Below, one piece after another: positions 23,415 to 27,497 of a stretch of 27,497 nucleotides of DNA. The notes under the pieces were generated by a model. The model ran no database searches, was not told the DNA's origin, and saw only the letters and a list, made by a program, of their open reading frames with translations. The position numbers were made by a program, and so were the translations under genes. Source of the DNA: Clostridiales bacterium (GTDB taxonomy: Bacteria > Bacillota > Clostridia > Oscillospirales > Acutalibacteraceae); assembly GCA_019415925.1 (NCBI GenBank), contig DXYG01000031.1:1-27497 (forward strand). Reading direction: 5' to 3'. Within the stretch, counting starts at the first letter, position 1, and every line of letters begins with the position of its first letter.

Positions 23415-23614
23415 CAGCAATTCTGCTGCAAAGATGTCGTGGGCTCTCCGAGGGGGTGTAGGGCGTTGCCCTGCTTACTGCGGTAAGCACCCAGCAGAGC
23501 TGCCCTTTGAAAATGGCACCCTGCACCCCGCCGAAACTTTCGTATTGCTCACTACCACCCGAAAAAGAACATTGCAAGATTGCGAAAGTCCCGCACCTTT
23601 GCAATGTTGCAACC

Positions 23615-24589
23615 TTAAAAGTTGCCTGCTTCTTTTTCATCGGGTAGTTCCCAATACCATTGACTGCCTTCCTTAACAGACCGCACCCTCAGCGTTTTCT
23701 TCGCTTCGTCAAGCACTCGTTTGGAGATACCCAAACGCTGTGCTTTCTGCAGCACGATTTGTTGCGGATACTTCCCATCGGAAAGGCAGTCAACGATGAG
23801 GCTTTCAGCCATATCGGATTTCTTCTCACGACTAACACCGCTGAGAAGATCGTCGATAGAAATATCATAATGACCGAGCCATCGAAACCCGTTTGCTTCG
23901 CTCAGTTCAAAGGCAATAGGTTTACCTTCCGGTGCAAGTGATGACTTTTGATGTGCTGCCACACGCACCTCCGGCTTGTCCTTTACTCTGCCGACCACAA
24001 GGACGCTTCGTGCCGTTGCTTGAAAGTCAATAGAGCCAAGACCTCTATAATTGGATTTATTACCCTGCGCCTTGTTCAAATGCCCTACAAGGATAATCGC
24101 ACAGCGATATTTCTCTGCGATCCTGCCAAGTTGGGAGAGAATATTTCTGACTTCGTTCGCTCGGTTCATATCGACCTTAGCGCCGATATACGCCTGCATC
24201 GGATCCAAGATAATTACCCTTGCTCCCGTTTCAGCAATAGCCTTTTCTACACGCTCGTCAAGCATTGTAAGCGCCGCTTCGGATTCGTCTATCACCTTAA
24301 TCTGTGAGCAGTCCGCATTGCCTGCAAGCAGGCGGGGCTTGATGGTATCACCAAGTCCATCCTCTGCGGTCTGATAGATGATTTTGATCGGCTCACGTGC
24401 GGTATCGTCGCAGGGAAGTTTTTCTCCCCTCGACAACAGCGCCGCCAACCGCAAAATCAAGGTTGTTTTACCTTCGCCGCCGTCACCGTGAATGATTGTC
24501 AGTTTCCCGTATGGGATATAGGGATACCACAACCATTCCACTTCCTCGACGGCAACCTCATCCATACTGATGATTTTAAGTTCTGCCAT
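23615..24589 (-). CDS. RepA-like AAA ATPase/helicase
   Basis: 324 residues from the ATG at 24589, which has GGAGGT seven bases upstream; another ATG six bases earlier is too close to it. A RecA-fold ATPase of the AAA_25/RepA type: Walker A GDGGEGKTT (35-43), IYQTAEDG, Walker B VIILDPMQAY (from 125), the conserved VGHLNKAQG and YRGLGSIDFQATARSVLVV. The C-terminal about 80 residues form a winged-helix-like module (VLQKAQRLGISKRVLDEAKKTL...). It probably drives replication or unwinding of the excised circle, or assists plasmid-like maintenance of the IME. It is downstream of a long cruciform (24673-24718). Confidence 0.83.
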   Translation of the reverse strand: MAELKIISMDEVAVEEVEWLWYPYIPYGKLTIIHGDGGEGKTTLILRLAALLSRGEKLPCDDTAREPIKIIYQTAEDGLGDTIKPRLLAGNADCSQIKVIDESEAALTMLDERVEKAIAETGARVIILDPMQAYIGAKVDMNRANEVRNILSQLGRIAEKYRCAIILVGHLNKAQGNKSNYRGLGSIDFQATARSVLVVGRVKDKPEVRVAAHQKSSLAPEGKPIAFELSEANGFRWLGHYDISIDDLLSGVSREKKSDMAESLIVDCLSDGKYPQQIVLQKAQRLGISKRVLDEAKKTLRVRSVKEGSQWYWELPDEKEAGNF

Positions 24590-24672
24590 AGGCATTACCT
24601 CCTTTCAATTTTCATCAAAACTATTGAAATTGAAGGAGAAGTCGGTTATAATAAGGACAGTACATTTTTGAG

Positions 24673-24718
24673 AAGACTGTTCCGTATCTGCGCCAACAGA
24701 TACATTGGGAACAGTCTT
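24673..24718. other. Large two-stage cruciform upstream of the RepA-like gene
   Basis: Outer arms AAGACTGTTCC (24673-24683) and GGAACAGTCTT (24708-24718), inner arms GTATCTG (24684-24690) and CAGATAC (24697-24703), both perfect. Between MobC-like and RepA-like genes. A candidate terminator, attenuator or replication-origin structure; minus-strand U-tract is weak, and TTTTCGGTTTT follows on the plus strand. Confidence 0.7.
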
Positions 24719-24725
24719 TTCGGTT

Positions 24726-25061
24726 TTATACGCCAACGCCGCCGTCTCCTTTCATTCCATATAAGGTGGTGTTTATCTGCTCAATGGTGTCGAGCAGTTC
24801 ATCGGTTACGTTGCCGCCGCTTTCGATACGCTTCAGTTCTGAAAGAACAGCGGCAAGCTCATTGCGAAGTGCCTTATACACTCTCGGATTACCGACTACC
24901 GTTATCTCCTGCTGCAAGGAGCGAGAACAAAGGTAGTCTTGTTTAGTCAGTCCCGACAGCCTTACGTTCGTATCGAGCTGATCGGCTTCTTCGGGAGACA
25001 TACGGAAAGCAACAGTTTTGCTTCTCCAACGGTTGTGACGGTCAAGATTTTTAGCAGACAT
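24726..25061 (-). CDS. MobC-like relaxosome accessory protein
   Basis: 111 residues. The N-terminal half resembles ribbon-helix-helix accessory proteins of mobilisation modules: a basic start (AKNLDRHNRWRSK), the strand KTVAFRMSPEEADQLDTNVRLSG and LTKQDYLCSR. The rest (about 55-100) is helical and acidic with a glycine-rich end. Such proteins bind near oriT and help the relaxase. It overlaps the integrase stop by 11 bases, so it is coupled to int. The name is tentative, since no relaxase lies directly next to it. Confidence 0.6.
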   Translation of the reverse strand: MSAKNLDRHNRWRSKTVAFRMSPEEADQLDTNVRLSGLTKQDYLCSRSLQQEITVVGNPRVYKALRNELAAVLSELKRIESGGNVTDELLDTIEQINTTLYGMKGDGGVGV

Positions 25062-26136
25062 TGGTTATATCCATCCTTTCATAATCTAATTTCTTTGCCA
25101 TTTCCACTTGCTTTGATGGAAACAGATGTGCGTATCGGTAGGTTATCTCAATGCTTTCGTGTCCTACACGGTCAGCGATTGCCACCGCCGAAAATCCCAT
25201 ATCAATTAAAAGGGAAATATGGCTGTGTCTGAGATCGTGAATACGAATACGCTTTACCCCTGCGGCTTTTGAGCCACGCTCCATCTCTCTGCTCAAATAA
25301 TGCTTTGAGATATTGAAAATGCGGTCTTTTTTGCCCACGCCGTAGAGCATACCGAGATAATCCTGCATTTCTTCACAAAGAAACTGCGGCATTTTAATGG
25401 TACGGTTGCTTTTCTTGGTTTTAGGTGTGGTAATCACATCCCGCCCTTTCAAACGCTGATAGGATTTGTTAATGGTAAGCGTACCTTTTACAAAATCGAA
25501 ATCGGCAGGGGTTAATGCCAACAGTTCGCCTTCACGGATGCCGCACCAATATAAAACCTCAAAAGCATAGTAGGAAACGGGTTTGTCCATCATTTCATCC
25601 GCAAACTTTTTATACTCGTCTTTTGTCCAAAACTTCATTTCCTTGCGTTCCTCTGTGCCCATATTTCCGGCTTTGGAAGCGGGGTTGGAACGAAGGTCAT
25701 AGTGTCTGACAGCGTGGTTAAAAATGGCGCTGAGTTGATTGTGGACGGTCTTGAGATAGGTCTGCGAATATGGCTTGCGGTTTTCGTCACGGTAGGCAAG
25801 CAGTTCATTCTGCCACGCCATAACATCCTTCGTGGTTATCTCGCTGATAATTCGCTTTGCAAAGTAAGGCATAATCTTGGTTTCCACGATATGCTCTTTG
25901 GTCAGCCAAGTGTTTTCTTTCAAGCGGGGCTTAATATCGTTTGCATAAAGCTCAAAGAAGGCTTCAAAGGTCATATCCATATCGGCGGCGTTCTGCTGCT
26001 GAAAGGTACGCTCCCATTCGACTGCTTCTTTTCTTGTTTCAAATCCTCGCTTGCATTTCTGCTTGCGTTCGCCCTTCCAATCTAAATATCGGGTAAGGAC
26101 ATACCAAGTGCCGTTGTCGCTCTTGTATACCGGCAT
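25051..26136 (-). CDS. int: Tyrosine site-specific integrase (Tn916 type)
   Basis: 361 residues, a full-length tyrosine recombinase. Order: an N-terminal arm-binding domain (VYKSDNGTWYVLTRYLDWKGERKQKCKRGF), a SAM-like core-binding domain (about 55-160), and the catalytic domain with R201 (CGIREGE), H300-x-x-R303 (HDLRHSH), H326 (RVGHESIE) and the nucleophile Y335 (YRYAH). All five catalytic residues are present. It starts directly after the xis-like stop with AAAGGTGG in front. It integrates and, with xis, excises the element. Its arm-type domain fits the TGTTATC repeats at both ends. Confidence 0.92.
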   Translation of the reverse strand: MPVYKSDNGTWYVLTRYLDWKGERKQKCKRGFETRKEAVEWERTFQQQNAADMDMTFEAFFELYANDIKPRLKENTWLTKEHIVETKIMPYFAKRIISEITTKDVMAWQNELLAYRDENRKPYSQTYLKTVHNQLSAIFNHAVRHYDLRSNPASKAGNMGTEERKEMKFWTKDEYKKFADEMMDKPVSYYAFEVLYWCGIREGELLALTPADFDFVKGTLTINKSYQRLKGRDVITTPKTKKSNRTIKMPQFLCEEMQDYLGMLYGVGKKDRIFNISKHYLSREMERGSKAAGVKRIRIHDLRHSHISLLIDMGFSAVAIADRVGHESIEITYRYAHLFPSKQVEMAKKLDYERMDITNVC

Positions 26137-26325
26137 TTATATCACCACCTTTCCATTGTGATAAAGTCTTTCGTAGAAATACTCTCGGTTGATACGCCCT
26201 GCGATTGTTATGAAGCCTTTAGCTTTTAACTCATCGTTCAACTGTCTTATGACCTTATAGGCGAATGAAGTTGAAACTTCGAGGACTTCCGCAACTTCTT
26301 CTACTCGCATAAATTTGTTTTCCAT
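26137..26325 (-). CDS. Small HTH excisionase-like protein
   Basis: 62 residues. The MRVEEVAEVLEVSTSFAYKVIRQLNDELKAKG segment is a MerR/excisionase-type helix-turn-helix as in Tn916-like Xis and AlpA-like regulators, followed by the wing-like ITIAGRINREYFYERLY. AAAGGAAGAT precedes the start. It abuts the integrase ATG with no gap. It likely bends the arm sites to favour excision and may activate genes too. The long structured leader before it suggests post-transcriptional control. Confidence 0.85.
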   Translation of the reverse strand: MENKFMRVEEVAEVLEVSTSFAYKVIRQLNDELKAKGFITIAGRINREYFYERLYHNGKVVI

Positions 26326-26521
26326 TCTGATCTTCCTTTCTTAATAGTAATTGTGATTTGTGCTGCCGTTCTGCCGTCACAAGTTCCTGCAGGCATTCCC
26401 ACTTGTCGATGGGCGCTGTGCAGTCCCCTTACGGAGCGCTCACTTCCTTTCGGAAGGTCTTGGCGGTTTGTGCTTGATCGGACGGTCATTTAATTTTCTG
26501 CAAATACACTAACGGTATTTG
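26326..26521 (-). ncRNA. Structured leader RNA upstream of xis-int (candidate)
   Basis: From the predicted transcription start near 26522 to xis, about 195 nt hold several stems: CAAATAC/GTATTTG (26501-26507, 26515-26521); CTTCC-GAAA-GGAAG (26443-26456); CTCC-GTAA-GGGG (26425-26436) with an outer GCG/CGC; and ACAAGT/ACTTGT (26379-26384, 26401-26406) with CCTGCAGG within. Two loops are GNRA tetraloops. A 62-codon frame (26489-26301) runs through it but lacks a good ribosome site. The location recalls the published int-alpA type RNA motif class; identity not verified. Confidence 0.5.
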
Positions 26522-26528
26522 TTTAACC

Positions 26529-26557
26529 ATTATACCAAGCAAATTCCGTTAAGTCAA
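26529..26557 (-). promoter_or_regulatory. Consensus promoter of the xis-int operon
   Basis: On the minus strand TTGACT (26557-26552), 17 bases, TATAAT (26534-26529). It is divergent from the HTH regulator promoter, with the two -35 boxes 42 bases apart. Confidence 0.8.
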
Positions 26558-26599
26558 GAGGTTTGCAAGAAAATATTTAACTTTTTTGCTTTGGTTATC

Positions 26600-26629
26600 T
26601 TGACAACGCCCAAGCGTATATGCTATACT
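26600..26629 (+). promoter_or_regulatory. Promoter of the HTH regulator
   Basis: TTGACA (26600-26605), 18 bases, TATACT (26624-26629), 33 bases upstream of the ATG at 26663. Confidence 0.75.
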
Positions 26630-26662
26630 ATGTTCACAGCACATAGATTGGAGAAGATAACT

Positions 26663-27190
26663 ATGGCAATCGGTGAAAGAATACGTTTTTTGCGTAACCT
26701 AAAAGGTATGACTCAAAAGTGGCTCGGTATTGCTGTCGGTTTTCCCGAAAAGACCGCCGACATTCGTATGGCTCAATATGAGTCCGGCTCAAGAACACCC
26801 AAAGCAGATTTAACGCAATCGCTTGCACAAGTATTAGAGGTTTCGCCTTTGGCTTTGACCGTACCGGACATTGACAGCGAACTCGGTCTTATGCATACGC
26901 TTTTTACATTAGAGGATATTTACGGCTTCAAGATCGACAAGGTCGATGATGAAGTTTGTATCCGTCTTGACGGCAGAGTAGGTAGCAACGCTTCTATTCA
27001 GAAATACTTTGCTGCTTGGCAGAAGCAAGCTGAAAAGTACAGAAACGGCGAAATCTCCAAAGAGGAATATGACCGTTGGCGTTACAACTATCCTAAGTTC
27101 GATACCGAAAGCGGATGGGTTAAAGTCCCTTCACAAGAACTCAGCGATGCAATGGTCGAAGCATTCAAAGACCACTTAAAAGACAAATAA
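26663..27190 (+). CDS. HTH (Cro/C1-type) regulator of the mobile element
   Basis: 175 residues from the ATG at 26663 (TTGGAGAAG upstream); the longer frame back to 26519 would cover the promoter. Residues about 3-65 form the XRE helix-turn-helix (IGERIRFLRNLKGMTQKWLGIAVGF, then RMAQYESGSRTPKADLTQSLAQVLEV). The C-terminal part (about 70-175) contains LEDIYGFKIDKVDDEVCIRL and a helical YFAAWQKQAEKYRNGEISKEEYDRWR region, seen in many Firmicutes IME regulators. Probably the repressor or switch of the divergent xis-int promoter. The element's only plus-strand gene. Confidence 0.85.
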   Translation: MAIGERIRFLRNLKGMTQKWLGIAVGFPEKTADIRMAQYESGSRTPKADLTQSLAQVLEVSPLALTVPDIDSELGLMHTLFTLEDIYGFKIDKVDDEVCIRLDGRVGSNASIQKYFAAWQKQAEKYRNGEISKEEYDRWRYNYPKFDTESGWVKVPSQELSDAMVEAFKDHLKDK

Positions 27191-27245
27191 AGACGACAAA
27201 AAGCCCTTAACTGCGTTATCCACAGTTAAGGGCTTTCATCGTCTT
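27190..27245 (+). terminator. Terminator of the HTH regulator
   Basis: A long stem: AAAGCCCTTAACTG (27200-27213) pairs with CAGTTAAGGGCTTT (27223-27236), and the outer AAGACGA/TCGTCTT (27190-27196, 27239-27245) adds 7 more pairs. The stop codon overlaps its left edge. Beyond it, 27246-27414 holds no gene, only the arm repeat. Confidence 0.82.
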
Positions 27246-27337
27246 ATAATACGGTTACATTAGTCCCAATCCACGCATTGTTTATTCTGATAACCTGCAA
27301 ACCATACGGGATATAGAATAAAGGGTGCTTCAAAGGG

Positions 27338-27355
27338 TGTTATCAAATTGTTATC
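27338..27355. repeat. Arm-type integrase-binding repeat candidate, right end
   Basis: TGTTATCAAATTGTTATC, a tandem TGTTATC pair spaced 11 bases, 16 of 18 identical with 16250-16267. It lies 88 bases inside the right core. Confidence 0.5.
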
Positions 27356-27414
27356 AAAAGGGGTGGTCGAAGTCCGAAAAACCTTGATATTACTGGGTTT
27401 TTGAGCCTTCGTTA

Positions 27415-27496
27415 ATTATTCCCACTCGACTTTTCCTAACTGATTTTGTTTAGAAATTATTCTCTGCCGAGTATGTAAATCCTTTGATTATTTGAT
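27415..27496. repeat. Right attachment-site candidate (attR)
   Basis: Blocks shared in the same order and direction with 16137-16218: TTATTCCCACTC (27416-27427), the identical core ATTTTGTTTAG (27443-27453) and ATCCTTTGATTATTTGAT (27479-27496). The distances between blocks differ by about nine bases, so the homology is not a simple recent duplication. The chromosome beyond is not in the window. Confidence 0.6.
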
Positions 27497-27497
27497 A

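Larger units (their letters stand above)
16137..27496. mobile_element. Integrative mobilizable element with tyrosine integrase, about 11.3 kb
   Basis: The left half holds cargo (16465-21576), the right half the backbone: tnpV, MobV relaxase, oriT, RepA-like ATPase, MobC-like protein, integrase, xis-like protein and a divergent HTH regulator. There is no type IV secretion machinery, so transfer would need a helper. Both ends carry the same imperfect att-like repeat and inner arm-type repeats. The cargo is visibly richer in G+C than the chromosomal genes before 16136. The family resembles Firmicutes IMEs that mix Tn4451-type TnpV/MobV with a Tn916-type integrase. The exact crossover base is not determined. 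Confidence 0.8.

Noticed and set aside
23386..23676. Open frames on both strands across oriT
   Set aside because: They overlap oriT and the end of the RepA-like gene, lack ribosome sites and look like shadows of GC-rich non-coding DNA.
26301..26489. Minus-strand open frame of 62 codons in the xis leader
   Set aside because: No convincing ribosome site, composition unlike a soluble protein, and it coincides with the hairpins; kept only as an alternative explanation in the leader finding.
27415..27497. 3' end of guaA as the integration target, because the minus strand reads ...VEWE-stop at 27417-27428
   Set aside because: Only 23 codons are open before an upstream stop, and the preceding residues (IISKQNQLGK) do not fit the GuaA C-terminus. 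The matching left block is not in an open frame.
1..27497. CRISPR array, tRNA, rRNA or insertion sequence
   Set aside because: No regularly spaced repeats, no cloverleaf-like sequence and no DDE transposase were seen on either strand.

Overview
The window looks like the genome of a low-GC gut-type Clostridia (Oscillospiraceae/Ruminococcaceae-like) carrying a recently acquired integrative mobilizable element (IME). This rests on protein styles (MurD, TadA, M42 peptidases, YnbB-like PLP enzyme), strong AGGAGG-type ribosome sites, sigma-A promoters with N17 spacers and one TTG start. No rRNA or tRNA gene is present to fix the genus.

Chromosomal part, about 1-16136, AT-rich. It starts with surface-polysaccharide functions: a fused acyltransferase/GT-C-like membrane protein (54-2903), a phosphoglucomutase/phosphomannomutase (3052-4773), and a convergent ABC polysaccharide exporter (ATPase 4837-6108, permease 6112-6953) whose permease is split by a one-base frameshift in a homopolymer. 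A CPBP membrane protease and tadA follow (7121-8577). On the minus strand a tightly overlapping five-gene operon reads murD, two tandem M42 peptidases, a GNAT and a YnbB-like PLP enzyme (14122 down to 8592). A MocR/PdxR-type regulator (14245-15621) is divergent from murD, then comes a small membrane protein (15660-16133) at the element border. Convergent gene pairs are separated by clear bidirectional hairpin terminators.

Mobile part, about 16137-27496 (roughly 11.3 kb). An imperfect direct repeat of about 80 bp with an 11-bp identical core, and an 18-bp arm-type repeat just inside each end, frame the element. The backbone, all on the minus strand, is xis-like, tyrosine integrase, MobC-like, RepA-like ATPase, a MobV-type oriT, MobV relaxase and TnpV. 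A plus-strand HTH regulator lies at the right end, divergent from xis. A promoter with perfect spacing drives xis-int through a leader of about 195 nt containing several GNRA-capped hairpins. This is the best candidate here for an under-described RNA element.

Cargo occupies the left half (16465-21576): a LUD-domain protein, two GNATs (one similar to streptothricin acetyltransferases), a frameshifted MmcQ/YjbR gene, an ArsR-permease-thioredoxin operon and a two-gene XRE/DUF4180 module. Near-identical stem-loops and a 40-bp duplicated tnpV 3' end separate these cargo blocks, suggesting modular insertion at one spot. All family calls come from reading the sequence; no database search was run.
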